Assembly (NCBI RefSeq): GCF_015500095.1
Contig: NZ_CP062983.1
Location: 5,394,001 to 5,458,000, forward strand
Direction of reading: 5' to 3'
Length of the DNA stretch: 64,000 bases
Origin: Phototrophicus methaneseepsis
GTDB taxonomy: Bacteria > Chloroflexota > Anaerolineae > Aggregatilineales > Phototrophicaceae
Below are positions 1-7,925 of this stretch, one piece after another. Numbering within the stretch: the stretch's first letter is position 1; each line of letters starts with the position of its first letter. Position numbers and translations under genes: made by a program. The notes beneath the pieces are model-generated. The model was not told the origin of the DNA, made no database searches, and saw only the letters and a program-made list of their open reading frames with translations.

Positions 1-109
1 CCCATAGAATGACAGGTAACGGTCTCTCTTCCGCAGCAGGCCGATAAAACGTCGCATGAAGATCGCTCGCGCCACCTTTGCCATAAATCAGATCATCAAT
101 AATTTGCAT
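1..109 (-). CDS. Alpha/beta-hydrolase-like protein, N-terminal fragment
   Basis: An ATG at 109 opens a frame that leaves the window at its left edge after 36 codons. A Shine-Dalgarno-like AGGAG lies at 121-125, 11 bases upstream of the ATG. The visible part contains DLHATFYRP followed by the hydrophobic strand LPVILWG. That pattern is typical of the first core strands before the HGGG oxyanion motif of BD-FAE/carboxylesterase-type alpha/beta hydrolases. The catalytic triad is outside the window, so the family assignment is inference. It is downstream of the metallo-hydrolase gene but separated from it by a strong terminator, so it has its own transcript. Confidence 0.55.
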   Translation of the reverse strand, partial: MQIIDDLIYGKGGASDLHATFYRPAAEERPLPVILW

Positions 110-140
110 ATGAACCACAACTCCTAAGCGTGTCATCAAT

Positions 141-167
141 AAAAAAAAGCTCGCCAAACAGGCGAGC
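141..167 (-). terminator. Intrinsic terminator of the metallo-hydrolase gene
   Basis: A perfect 7-bp stem (GCTCGCC / GGCGAGC, loop of five) at 149-167 is followed on the minus strand by eight T residues (141-148). It starts only 10 bases past the stop codon of the MBL-fold gene, so it is a textbook Rho-independent terminator for it. Confidence 0.9.
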
Positions 168-176
168 ATCCGTTTT

Positions 177-866
177 CTAGGGGGCTTTGAGTTCGGCAAT
201 CTCCACAGAGGAGGCCATCGCATCAGCCACAGGGCCATGCCCCACAGCGATAAATGCAGGCTCTAGCGCCAACGCTTTACGCGTGCTGTTGCGCACGGCC
301 TCTTTGCTCCAGGTGATGAACCCAGGCATTGGCCGGAGCTTACCACCTTGTGTCATCAGCAAATCTGCCGCGAACAAGACGTTCTCACTGCGCCAGAAGT
401 AACTCAGGCTGCCTTCTGTGTGCCCTGGCGTCGCCAATACGTCAATGCCGCCGCCGATGGGCAGCGTATCACCATCACCGACGACCTCATCCACAGGCAC
501 ACCTTTAACCAACAAGGGCTCAAGAAGCCCAAGCACAGCGGTCATAATAGGTTGACTGTGCGAAGGCGGCTGAGCACGCTCCATAAACGAGCTGGAAAGC
601 GCGCTGGCATAGACCGTTGCGCCTGTCGCCTTCACCAGCCCACTTAACGAGCCAATATGGTCAAAGTCCGCATGGGTGATGAGCACATGGCGAATGGACT
701 CTGGCCCATAGCCGATACGTTCAGCCGCTTGCAAAATACGTTTTGTCGCGCCGGGGATACCGGCATCAATCACGGTAAGCTCGTTATCGCCCGTCTTGAG
801 GAGATAAATATTGACCGCACCACCTAACTGATACACGTTGGACGTCACCTGGATTGGCTGACTCAT
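177..866 (-). CDS. MBL-fold metallo-hydrolase
   Basis: A single-domain metallo-beta-lactamase-fold hydrolase of about 229 residues, a normal length for the glyoxalase II-like subgroup. Counting from the GTG at 872, the metal-binding signature is THADFDH (H67, D69, D71, H72), with further ligands at H151 (PGHTEGS), D170 (FAADLL) and H212 (GHG). The second histidine of the usual HxHxDH is Asp here, a common variant in this superfamily. The substrate cannot be deduced; thioester or lactone hydrolysis is typical. I prefer the ATG at 866 over the in-frame GTG at 872 because GAGG then sits at a more normal distance. It is a monocistronic gene ended by the hairpin just downstream. Confidence 0.88.
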   Translation of the reverse strand: MSQPIQVTSNVYQLGGAVNIYLLKTGDNELTVIDAGIPGATKRILQAAERIGYGPESIRHVLITHADFDHIGSLSGLVKATGATVYASALSSSFMERAQPPSHSQPIMTAVLGLLEPLLVKGVPVDEVVGDGDTLPIGGGIDVLATPGHTEGSLSYFWRSENVLFAADLLMTQGGKLRPMPGFITWSKEAVRNSTRKALALEPAFIAVGHGPVADAMASSVEIAELKAP

Positions 867-1051
867 GGGCACGTGGCCTCGCTGCTATGGGCTGGTTATG
901 CTATTTAGAGCGCCATTTCTTTCATTAAGAAACGGGATCATCCATATCTTAACATTTTGCAGCCTACAAATGGGCATTACAATGGAAAGAGTTTTGTTAA
1001 TCTCGTAGCACTATCGTCAACGTTCGTCACGGATTCCATCATCGCTACGCT

Positions 1052-1076
1052 TTGTGCACCATATGGTTGTGCACCA
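1052..1076. promoter_or_regulatory. Direct repeat TTGTGCACCA x2, possible operator
   Basis: The ten-base word TTGTGCACCA occurs twice (1052-1061 and 1067-1076), with starts 15 bases apart. Each copy contains the palindrome GTGCAC. The pair lies 25-49 bases upstream of the start of the secreted glycoside-hydrolase-like gene, where a regulator could bind. The binding role is inference. Confidence 0.35.
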
Positions 1077-1100
1077 CACTGAAGGAGCAATTTATACAGG

Positions 1101-3071
1101 ATGTTGCGTTTTTTACTGGCCTGCTGCATCGCAGTGGCGATGGTGCAAGGGGCAGCCGCCCAAATGCGCCCGGTCGCAACCACCGATGCAAGCAGCGTCT
1201 TCGCCTCGCAGTATATTCGGTCCCCTCAGCTTGGGATTACATTCGTCTCATCGGCACAATCGCCACAGGATGATGGGCGCTATGAAAAAGCCTTGAGCCT
1301 GGGCGCTGGGCGCAACCGTTGGCCGCTGTATTGGTATACTGTTGAACCGCAGCGCGGCCAATTCCATTGGGCGGATTACGACCAGCTCGTCGCTGATGAT
1401 GTACGTTTTGATATGGCATCCCTAGCGGTATTGTTGGGCCGGCCAAACTTCGCCCAGGATGGCAACAGCATCGCCGGGTTGAATGAACCCGTTTTCGCAG
1501 ATGGCAGCGACTACCCGGAACCTGGCAAAGCATTAAATCCGAATAATCTGTGGGCGAACTTCGTCTATCAAGCTGTGAATCGCTATAAACCGGGCGGCAC
1601 CCTGGCACGTGAAGAAGGCTGGCTGCCGGGTCAGGGCATCCAGACATGGGAAATGTGGAATGAGCCAGACCTACAGCAGTTCTGGAGCGGCAGCATCATC
1701 GCTTATGCACGGCTGCTCAAAGTGGGTTATCTGGCGGCAAAACAGGCCGATCCCAATTCAACCATTATCTTTGGCGGGCTGCTCTACAACACACAGACAA
1801 ACTGGCTCGCGCGCGTGCTGGATATTTACATCAATGACCCCAATGTAGAAGCCAATAACTGGTACATGGATGCTGTCGCAGTCCATAATTACAGTTACCC
1901 ATGGCGCAGCGGCTGGCTGACACTCGTCGCGCGAGAAACGCTCGATGCTTATGATCTGGAAAAACCTATCTGGCTGACGGAAACAGGCGTTTCCGTATGG
2001 GATGACTATCCCGGCCCGACCTGGGCCAGCACAGCCGATGATGGCCGCTTTAAGCGCGCGACCCAACAGCAAGCTGCATGGTTCATCATCCAGAGCACCA
2101 CCTATGCCTGGGCAGAAGGTGCGTCTGTGGTCTTCTTCCACCAATTATATGATGACTGCGGCGACCAGGCCCCCGGCACGAACTTCCCGCCGCATCATGG
2201 CGAATTGTGCCTGGGCGGTGCGGCCTGTTCCGGCGATGCGTATGGTTTGTTCCGCAATGAACGCGGGTCCACATGTTATAGTGAACATCCACGCCCCAAT
2301 ACGGCCCGCCCTGCCGCGACAGCCTACCATCTACTGGCGGATGTCTTCGGCAAAGCACCTTTTGAGCCAGATGGTTACGAGCGCGCTGATGATGTAACGC
2401 ATATCCAATTTACACGTCCAGGGGAGCTTATCCACGTCATCTGGAACCACAGTATGGAGCCTAACCAAGCCTCCTTTGAAGCCATTGGCGAAGATGCCCT
2501 GTTGTATACGCTCGATAGTGATGTGCACGTGATCCAGCCTGACGAAGAGGGCAACTATCAAATTAACCTGGCAGCCGCCCAACCCGATGCCTACCCAGAA
2601 CGCGAAGACCGCGACCCCAGCGCGATTGGCGGCGCCCCCATCATCATCGTGGAGCGTGAAGGCCAAGCTGTCATTCTGCCAACAGCGACCCCCATTCCAA
2701 CCGAAGTGCCCCCCAGCCTGATTGTGGAAGCCACGCCGGGCCCATTAGTCTTGCCGACTGGCGATGCCAGCCGCTCCGGCGACGACACAACCCCACCTGT
2801 GACGTCCATGCAGCCCTTGCCAGAAATCAGCCCCAGCAGCTTTGAAGTCCACTGGCAGGCGGAAGATGACAGCCCCATAGAGCGTTATCTGGTATGGGTG
2901 AAGGTCGATGATGGCGAGTGGCGCCCCTGGTTAGAGACGACAAGCACACACGGCGTCTATACCGGGCAATCCGGCAGTACGTATGCCTTCGCCGTATGGG
3001 CCTTGGATGGAGCCGGGAACTGGTCTAATAACCTCCAGCTTGTCGCCCAGGCCGTCACGCGGATTGAGTAA
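1101..3071 (+). CDS. Secreted glycoside-hydrolase-like protein with C-terminal Fn3-like domain
   Basis: 656 residues. Residues 1-20 form a signal peptide (hydrophobic core, cleavage after AAA). Residues 35-420 look like a (beta/alpha)8 retaining glycosidase of clan GH-A. TWEMWNEPD places the acid/base glutamate at about E188, and IWLTETG places the nucleophile at about E294. A Thr/Pro-rich linker (about 515-560) leads to an Fn3-like beta-sandwich (about 565-650: PPVTSM..., ...YAFAVWALDGAGNWS). It probably attacks extracellular polysaccharide; family (GH39-, GH5- or GH53-like) and substrate are not determinable by eye. The ATG at 1101 is the only start that yields an intact signal peptide; GAAGGAG lies upstream. 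It is monocistronic, with a stem-loop after the stop. Confidence 0.75.
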   Translation: MLRFLLACCIAVAMVQGAAAQMRPVATTDASSVFASQYIRSPQLGITFVSSAQSPQDDGRYEKALSLGAGRNRWPLYWYTVEPQRGQFHWADYDQLVADDVRFDMASLAVLLGRPNFAQDGNSIAGLNEPVFADGSDYPEPGKALNPNNLWANFVYQAVNRYKPGGTLAREEGWLPGQGIQTWEMWNEPDLQQFWSGSIIAYARLLKVGYLAAKQADPNSTIIFGGLLYNTQTNWLARVLDIYINDPNVEANNWYMDAVAVHNYSYPWRSGWLTLVARETLDAYDLEKPIWLTETGVSVWDDYPGPTWASTADDGRFKRATQQQAAWFIIQSTTYAWAEGASVVFFHQLYDDCGDQAPGTNFPPHHGELCLGGAACSGDAYGLFRNERGSTCYSEHPRPNTARPAATAYHLLADVFGKAPFEPDGYERADDVTHIQFTRPGELIHVIWNHSMEPNQASFEAIGEDALLYTLDSDVHVIQPDEEGNYQINLAAAQPDAYPEREDRDPSAIGGAPIIIVEREGQAVILPTATPIPTEVPPSLIVEATPGPLVLPTGDASRSGDDTTPPVTSMQPLPEISPSSFEVHWQAEDDSPIERYLVWVKVDDGEWRPWLETTSTHGVYTGQSGSTYAFAVWALDGAGNWSNNLQLVAQAVTRIE

Positions 3072-3099
3072 CTAGCCGGATTACGCTTTAAACGACAGC

Positions 3100-3132
3100 A
3101 GAGTGCCCTTCGCTTTCTCAGAAGGGCACTCT
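3100..3132 (+). terminator. Stem-loop after the glycoside-hydrolase gene
   Basis: An 11-bp perfect stem (AGAGTGCCCTT / AAGGGCACTCT) with an 11-base loop lies 28 bases past the stop. The T-tract is poor, so termination may be imperfect. Confidence 0.6.
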
Positions 3133-3274
3133 TAAAAAGGCCTCTCTTACAGACATACGCCTCAGCTTCGCCCATACTTCAGGCCTCTAAGGCAACTCTT
3201 ATCTGTTTTTCGTGTGCTGTCCATCTGAATTCGATAGGGTTAATCTATTCGATTTTCAGGCATACGGAGGTTTG

Positions 3275-4558
3275 ATGGAATTCTTTGAAAATCTCCCCGG
3301 TATTTCTCAGATTCCCCTCGGAACACGCATCTTAGCCATCAATGTACTGATCGTCTTTATTTCATTTATCATTGCATGGCTGCTGCGTAAACGCATTGCA
3401 CGCTTATGTACAGCGCCAATTCGGGCGCTCACGACCCGCACATCCTCGAATATGGATGACATCTGGACGCGCCACTTCGAAAAAGTGGTGGGTTATGTTG
3501 TGCTGGCTATCCCATTGTATGCCAGCCTCTTGCTCTTACCCTTTGAGCCGCCCTGGCCGCAACTGATTAATCAGCTTGCCTTCTCGCTGCTGCTCTTTGC
3601 AGCGTTCCGGTTCTTATATGATGTGGCAACGACGTTTTTTGCCTCGGTCTATCGATTCGAAAAGCTCACTGGGCAAAAGATCGACAAGGCACTCTTACCA
3701 CTCATCAGTGTTTCCGCACGCAGCTTGGTGGTTGTCTTCGGCGTGGTGAGCATCGCCCAATTATGGGGTTGGAATGTGGCTGGTCTGGTCACGGGGCTGG
3801 GCTTAGGTGGCCTGACTATTTCCCTGGCAGCTAAGGATATTCTTGATGATGTCCTGGGCTATGCGGTGATCATCACAGATAATATCTTCCGAGAAGAAGA
3901 ATATATCGTCTCTGCCTATGCAGAGGGCATTGTAGAAAATATCGGTCTGCGTTCGACACGCGTCCGCCAATTGAACCAGGGCCTCGTCACTGTGCCGAAC
4001 TCCAAGCTCAGTGATGACTGGGTCGTCAACTGGTCCCGGCTGGAAAAGCGCTGGTTTAACTTCGTTGTGGGTGTAACGCTGTCTTCCACGGCAGATCGCA
4101 TCCGCGAGTTCGTGCAGCTCTTGCCGGAGCGCCTAAAAGCGCGTGAACATGTCGATGAAGAATCCGTCGTGGTGCTGTTTACAGAATACGATGACAGCTC
4201 GCTGAGTATTTTGGTACGCTGTTATGTGAACCTGCCGGATTGGGTCGATGCTCATGCGGAACGCCAGGAAGTCAACCTGCTCATCATGCAAACGCTCCAC
4301 GAAACCGGGTTGGAAGTCGCCTTCCCAAGCCGCTCACTCTATCTTGAGAGTATCCCAGGGCGCTCAAAGAATGGGGCATCCAATAATGGTGATAAGCGAG
4401 CCGCTCAATCCCAACATCATCAAGAGCACCACCGCGAAGAACGTCCAGTAGAGCACCAGAATAAGCGCTCAGGCGACCATCCCTTTTCCCAGGATGACGA
4501 TAAGCACGAAATCGCCGATAAAGCTGCTGGTGATGATGATGACGGCATCCTGGATTAA
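3275..4558 (+). CDS. MscS-family mechanosensitive ion channel (copy 1)
   Basis: A 427-residue small-conductance mechanosensitive channel in the inner membrane, opening on hypo-osmotic shock. There are four hydrophobic segments at about 20-38, 68-88, 96-116 and 140-170. The pore helix/beta-domain signature is GLGLGGLTISLAAKDILDD, followed by DNIFREEEYIV and VTVPNSKL. The usual end (AFPSRSLYLESIP) is followed by about 65 extra polar, His/Asp-rich residues not seen in the two other MscS copies of this window. The ATG at 3275 has CGGAGG four bases upstream; a longer frame opens at 3212 without a ribosome site. Two paralogs lie near 33 kb. Confidence 0.9.
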   Translation: MEFFENLPGISQIPLGTRILAINVLIVFISFIIAWLLRKRIARLCTAPIRALTTRTSSNMDDIWTRHFEKVVGYVVLAIPLYASLLLLPFEPPWPQLINQLAFSLLLFAAFRFLYDVATTFFASVYRFEKLTGQKIDKALLPLISVSARSLVVVFGVVSIAQLWGWNVAGLVTGLGLGGLTISLAAKDILDDVLGYAVIITDNIFREEEYIVSAYAEGIVENIGLRSTRVRQLNQGLVTVPNSKLSDDWVVNWSRLEKRWFNFVVGVTLSSTADRIREFVQLLPERLKAREHVDEESVVVLFTEYDDSSLSILVRCYVNLPDWVDAHAERQEVNLLIMQTLHETGLEVAFPSRSLYLESIPGRSKNGASNNGDKRAAQSQHHQEHHREERPVEHQNKRSGDHPFSQDDDKHEIADKAAGDDDDGILD

Positions 4559-4573
4559 CGAACGGATTCATAT

Positions 4574-4602
4574 GGCCCGCTTGTGCGGGCCGTATTGTTT
4601 TA
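4574..4602 (+). terminator. Intrinsic terminator after mscS copy 1
   Basis: GGCCCGC-TTGT-GCGGGCC (4574-4591) is a seven-bp GC-rich stem with a tetraloop. It is followed by the T-rich run GTATTGTTTTAT, 15 bases past the MscS stop codon. Confidence 0.85.
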
Positions 4603-4611
4603 TAGGCAGAG

Positions 4612-4640
4612 TTAACAAGGCACAACTTCCCGGCTATAAT
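4612..4640 (+). promoter_or_regulatory. Sigma-70-type promoter of the rhodanese gene
   Basis: TTAACA (4612-4617), a 17-base spacer and TATAAT (4635-4640) match the housekeeping consensus at 11 of 12 positions. The predicted transcript starts near 4647, about 34 bases before the ATG. Confidence 0.8.
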
Positions 4641-4680
4641 GCACAACAATACCGTTAATACGCCACATTGTGAGGATGCT

Positions 4681-5010
4681 ATGACCGTTGATATCGATAT
4701 CGACCAGTATTGGACCGAATACGCCGACGCCGACCCCGATTCTTATATTCTCGTCGATGTTCGTGAAGCTGATGAATATGCATCTGGGCATCTGCCGAAT
4801 GCCGTCAATATCCCCTTGAGCGAATTTGACGACCATATGGACGACATTCCAGATGATCGCGCTGTGATTATGGTCTGCCAGACGGGCGGGCGCAGTGCGA
4901 TGGCAGGCGACCGCCTGACTGCAAATGGTTGGGGCGATGTGTATAACCTCGTGGGTGGCACAACGGGTTGGACCCGAAAAGGTTTCTCGCTGGAATATCC
5001 AGAAGATTAG
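4681..5010 (+). CDS. Single-domain rhodanese-like sulfurtransferase
   Basis: A 109-residue single rhodanese domain, the usual GlpE/PspE size. Motifs seen are ILVDVREADEY (CH2A-type), GHLPNAVNIPLSEF, and the active-site loop VCQTGGRSA with the persulfide cysteine C66, followed by a GWxDVYNLVGGTTGW ending. It likely transfers sulfane sulfur in the cytoplasm; there is no signal peptide. The ATG at 4681 has GAGG five bases upstream; a longer frame opens at 4639, before the predicted transcript start, and is rejected. It has its own consensus promoter and is separated from mscS by a terminator. Confidence 0.92.
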   Translation: MTVDIDIDQYWTEYADADPDSYILVDVREADEYASGHLPNAVNIPLSEFDDHMDDIPDDRAVIMVCQTGGRSAMAGDRLTANGWGDVYNLVGGTTGWTRKGFSLEYPED

Positions 5011-5040
5011 AAGTCGCTGTCATCACATCGCTATCAGGTT

Positions 5041-5080
5041 GTAGGGGTGAACTATGCCAAATCGTATGGGATGCCCCTAC
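5041..5080. repeat. Inverted repeat GTAGGGG...CCCCTAC
   Basis: GTAGGGG (5041-5047) and CCCCTAC (5074-5080) form an inverted pair with 26 bases between, in the gap between the rhodanese and GNAT genes. The same arms form the hairpin at 55705-55735, which suggests a small dispersed intergenic repeat. Confidence 0.4.
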
Positions 5081-5146
5081 AGAGCGATATACGCCTGTGC
5101 GATATTCTGGGGTATCAAATTCTTTCCTGAGCGCTGGAAGCCATAA

Positions 5147-6010
5147 ATGGTCACGACGATTATTCGATACGAAACCCCACAGCAATTTAAAGAGGCTGTT
5201 TTTCCCTTTTTGCTGGAAAAAGAAGCGCTCCATATCATTCAGCTTGGCGTCATTAGCAACTGGCTGCAATTCCCGGATCGCTACAGCGAAGCCTATCTCG
5301 CCTCAATTCATGAGGATGGCGACATCGTTGGTACGGCTATGATGACGCTGCCACATCCTTTGCAGCTTTCCGATATGGATGTTGCTTATGTGGATGTGCT
5401 CATTGATGATTTATACACCCTGTACGATCATATTTCCGGCGTGAGCGGGACCGTCACATTATCGGATGCATTCGTTGAAAACTGGACTCAGCGCAGGGGG
5501 CAATCCGCAGTACTCAGCATGGTGCAGGGCCTTTATCAGCTAGAAGCCGTGACGCCACCCCAGGGCGTACAAGGGCAGATGAGAGCAGCAGCAAGTGATG
5601 ATGTGCCCTTATTGGCCCAGTGGATGATGGACTTCAGCACAGAGGCCCTCTCAGAATCCGCATCGCTCGATGACACCATCAAGGCCGTTGAACGGCGACT
5701 CAGCCACCCCGATGCCATGCTTTACATCTGGGACGTTGAGGGCGAGCGCGTCTCTATGGCGGGGGTCAGCGGCCCAACACAAAATGGCATCCGCGTGAAT
5801 GCCGTCTATACCCCGCCGGAAAAGCGCGGCAAAGGCTATGCCAGTGCTTGTGTCGCAGCCGTCAGCCAGTTGATGCTGCACAAAGGACGGCGTTACTGCT
5901 TTTTATACACGGACATGGCAAATCCCGTCAGCAACAGCATCTACCAGAAGATCGGCTATCGCTACCTAGGCAATGTCAACATGTATCATTTTGACGTGGC
6001 GCAAGCGTAA
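5147..6010 (+). CDS. GNAT-family N-acetyltransferase
   Basis: 287 residues. The C-terminal third (about 145-285) is a GNAT fold: VNAVYTPPEKRGKGYASA holds the acetyl-CoA pyrophosphate-binding R/KxxGxG/A motif, followed by the C-terminal FLYTDMANPVSNSIYQKIGY element typical of the family. The N-terminal half is divergent and may be a degenerate second GNAT domain, as in other double-GNAT proteins. The acceptor is unknown. The ATG at 5147 has GGAAG upstream. It is convergent with the small exported-protein gene at 6064; the gap contains only a short stem (GCCTC-GCGT-GAGGC near 6017) without T-tract. Confidence 0.85.
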   Translation: MVTTIIRYETPQQFKEAVFPFLLEKEALHIIQLGVISNWLQFPDRYSEAYLASIHEDGDIVGTAMMTLPHPLQLSDMDVAYVDVLIDDLYTLYDHISGVSGTVTLSDAFVENWTQRRGQSAVLSMVQGLYQLEAVTPPQGVQGQMRAAASDDVPLLAQWMMDFSTEALSESASLDDTIKAVERRLSHPDAMLYIWDVEGERVSMAGVSGPTQNGIRVNAVYTPPEKRGKGYASACVAAVSQLMLHKGRRYCFLYTDMANPVSNSIYQKIGYRYLGNVNMYHFDVAQA

Positions 6011-6063
6011 GGATGGCCTCGCGTGAGGCAACACCCCTTGCGCCGCATGGTCGTACCCCCGGC

Positions 6064-6384
6064 TTATTCACCATCGACAGCACACTGGCTCTCAAAGCTC
6101 TCTAGCGTATCGCTTTCAGCAGCATCTTCATCAGGGATGTAAATCCCGCATTGTTCAGGCGCTTCTGTCTGAAAGAGGTTCGGCGCACGCAGGTCAATCG
6201 TATTCGAGAGTGCGTTCACCACCTGATCATCGGGGTCCAAATTTGCATCTATGGTTGTGTCGGTCGTTGCTGTTGCTTCAGCCGTTTGGACCGGGGTCCC
6301 TTGAGATTGTGAGAATACCAGCACAGCGATGACCAAGCCCACCACGAGAACAAAAGCAATCGAGATCGTACGGAATGATTTCAT
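6064..6384 (-). CDS. Small membrane-anchored or secreted protein, unknown function
   Basis: 106 residues. Residues 1-29 are MKSFRTISIA plus a long hydrophobic stretch, either a signal anchor or an uncleaved signal peptide. The rest is acidic and Thr/Ala/Asp-rich with two cysteines (EQCGIYIP, ESQCAVDG) that could form an extracellular disulfide. I do not recognise a family. The ATG at 6384 has GGAG upstream; an in-frame TTG five codons earlier is less likely. The bases around this start closely resemble those of the next gene upstream (7709), so the two 5' ends probably share ancestry. They may form one operon, but a hairpin at 6524-6557 lies between them. Confidence 0.65.
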   Translation of the reverse strand: MKSFRTISIAFVLVVGLVIAVLVFSQSQGTPVQTAEATATTDTTIDANLDPDDQVVNALSNTIDLRAPNLFQTEAPEQCGIYIPDEDAAESDTLESFESQCAVDGE

Positions 6385-6492
6385 TCGAAGCTGCTCCAAC
6401 TATGTACGATTCTGTACACCCCAGATTTTACTCGCACTTGTCCGGGCATCACAACGCCTTCTTTGAAATTTTGTAGCCTGCGCTCACTTCTC

Positions 6493-6522
6493 AAAGTGGA
6501 TAAAAACAAAGTGGATAAAAAC
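6493..6522. repeat. 15-bp perfect tandem duplication
   Basis: AAAGTGGATAAAAAC is present twice head to tail (6493-6507 and 6508-6522), immediately beyond the T-rich tail of the terminator hairpin. It probably arose by slippage; it also lengthens the region between the two related exported-protein genes. Confidence 0.7.
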
Positions 6523-6557
6523 AAAGACACAGGCCCATAAACAGGAGCCTGTGTCTT
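6514..6557 (-). terminator. Terminator after the Asn/Gly-tail protein gene
   Basis: Arms AAGACACAGG (6524-6533) and CCTGTGTCTT (6548-6557) pair perfectly over ten bases. On the minus strand the hairpin is followed by TTTGTTTTTAT. It lies 55 bases after the stop of the gene ending at 6612. Confidence 0.85.
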
Positions 6558-6611
6558 CGTCGCTCGCTATAGCGGAAGAATTCGTTGTAGGTTAACTACT
6601 TGGTAGGCTAA

Positions 6612-7709
6612 TTACTTGTTGCCACGGCCATTGCCGTTACCATTACCACGACCATTGCCGTTATTGCCGTTACCGTTGTTGCCATTATTGCCATTGCCAT
6701 TACCGTTGCCATTGCCGTTGTTACCATTGTTCCCGCGACCATTGCCGTTGCCATTATTACCAGCATTGCCGCTGTTACCTGGGCCGACATTCTGCGTCTC
6801 AAGCTCGGAATCAAGCTCCGTCTCGGAATCTGTATTGCGGCGTGCAGGATGGCCGGAAATTACACGTCCAGGAGCAAGGCTAGACGGGGACACGGCGTAT
6901 TCACGCATGACAGCGCCCCAGTTGCCGTATTCATAGAGGGATGCCAGCACATCTTCGGCTTCGACATCTTCATATTGCTCAGCAATCAGCAGGATACGGG
7001 CAATTTCACCATAGCCCAGGCCCTGAGCGCGCCATTCTGCGATGACAGCTTCATCCAGATCAAATTCTGCTGCCAGGGCGCGGCCTACAGGGTTCAGCCA
7101 GACAGGAGCACATGGGTCCAGGATGAAGCCATCGTCTGAGGTATCTGTGGGCGCAACTTCCGTAGCAGACCCATCAGCCACATCGTCATCCAGGGTTGCA
7201 CAGGCATCCAGTGAGGGTTCTTCTGTCGGGATTTCCGTCGGAACCTCTGTCGGTTCCTCTGTAGGAATTTCCGTCGGTTCTTCCGTCGGTACCTCTGTCG
7301 CCATATCGGTTGGGATCGGCGTTATTGTCAGGGTTGGGTCCGGCGTGAGGGTGATCGTAGGAGCAACCGTTGGTGATGGGATAACTATCGGTTCCCCATT
7401 TGCATCAACCAGTTCAAAGGAGATGGCTTGCAGCGTCGTATCATTCAGCAGATACCCGGTAACAGTCACCTGTTGACCTTCTGGCAGTGTCTCAATCATA
7501 GAAGGATTGAACGCACCAGCCGGGGCGATGATGACATCTTCAATCATGATGTCACCCGTTTCGCTTATCTCAATGACACCGGTAATTTCGAAGAGGAACG
7601 TGTCTTCTAAGTCAATGGGTTCATCGCCATCCTGCGCAAAGGATGGGATTACAGCGAACATAGCAACAACAACGAACAAAGTGGTTAAAATAAACCGCAA
7701 TGATTTCAT
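6612..7709 (-). CDS. Secreted protein with PTE-repeat linker and Asn/Gly-repeat C-terminal tail
   Basis: 365 residues in four parts. A signal peptide (MKSLRFILTTLF..., cleavage near SFAQ) comes first. Then comes a beta-rich domain of about 85 residues resembling the DUF5666-like modules of Chloroflexi (FEITGVIEI...VTVTGYLL). A linker of repeated E-[VI]-P-T-E-E-P-T units follows. A helical segment (LAAEFDLDEAVIAEW..., ALSLY-type) then leads to a tail of about 60 residues built almost only of N and G with a few R. The tail resembles secreted, surface or matrix proteins and has no catalytic signature. The ATG at 7709 follows GGAG; a longer frame to 7787 would bury the signal peptide. Function unknown. 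Confidence 0.75.
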   Translation of the reverse strand: MKSLRFILTTLFVVVAMFAVIPSFAQDGDEPIDLEDTFLFEITGVIEISETGDIMIEDVIIAPAGAFNPSMIETLPEGQQVTVTGYLLNDTTLQAISFELVDANGEPIVIPSPTVAPTITLTPDPTLTITPIPTDMATEVPTEEPTEIPTEEPTEVPTEIPTEEPSLDACATLDDDVADGSATEVAPTDTSDDGFILDPCAPVWLNPVGRALAAEFDLDEAVIAEWRAQGLGYGEIARILLIAEQYEDVEAEDVLASLYEYGNWGAVMREYAVSPSSLAPGRVISGHPARRNTDSETELDSELETQNVGPGNSGNAGNNGNGNGRGNNGNNGNGNGNGNGNNGNNGNGNNGNGRGNGNGNGRGNK

Positions 7710-7856
7710 TTTAAGCGTGCTCCACAGGTATGTGTACATGTGAACTTCACCTGCCAAACCGTAAAACCTGCGGAGATGTCGCAGCATCAGGCCTATTTTT
7801 ATAACATTTTAATTTTTCATCAGCGGCACTTTACCACCAACCTACACCCTGACATA

Positions 7857-7890
7857 ACAAAAAATCCCCTATCCATCAGGATAAGGGATT
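7857..7890 (-). terminator. Terminator of the lipoprotein esterase gene
   Basis: On the minus strand AATCCCTTATCC-TGAT-GGATAGGGGATT (7863-7890, one G-T type mismatch) is followed by TTTTGTTAT. It lies 35 bases past the esterase stop. Confidence 0.85.
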
Positions 7891-7925
7891 CGCAAGTTAT
7901 AAGGACTTATCAAAGCGGCAAACGA

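Noticed and set aside
6612-6780. Short regularly repeated DNA, possible CRISPR array
   Set aside because: Units are GGN/AAY codon repeats inside a coding frame, without constant-length spacers.
6616-7476. Long plus-strand open frames rich in Pro/Leu and in Val/Gly/Ser
   Set aside because: They are antisense to the Asn/Gly-repeat and PTE-repeat segments of the secreted protein on the minus strand; repeat-driven openness without start signals.
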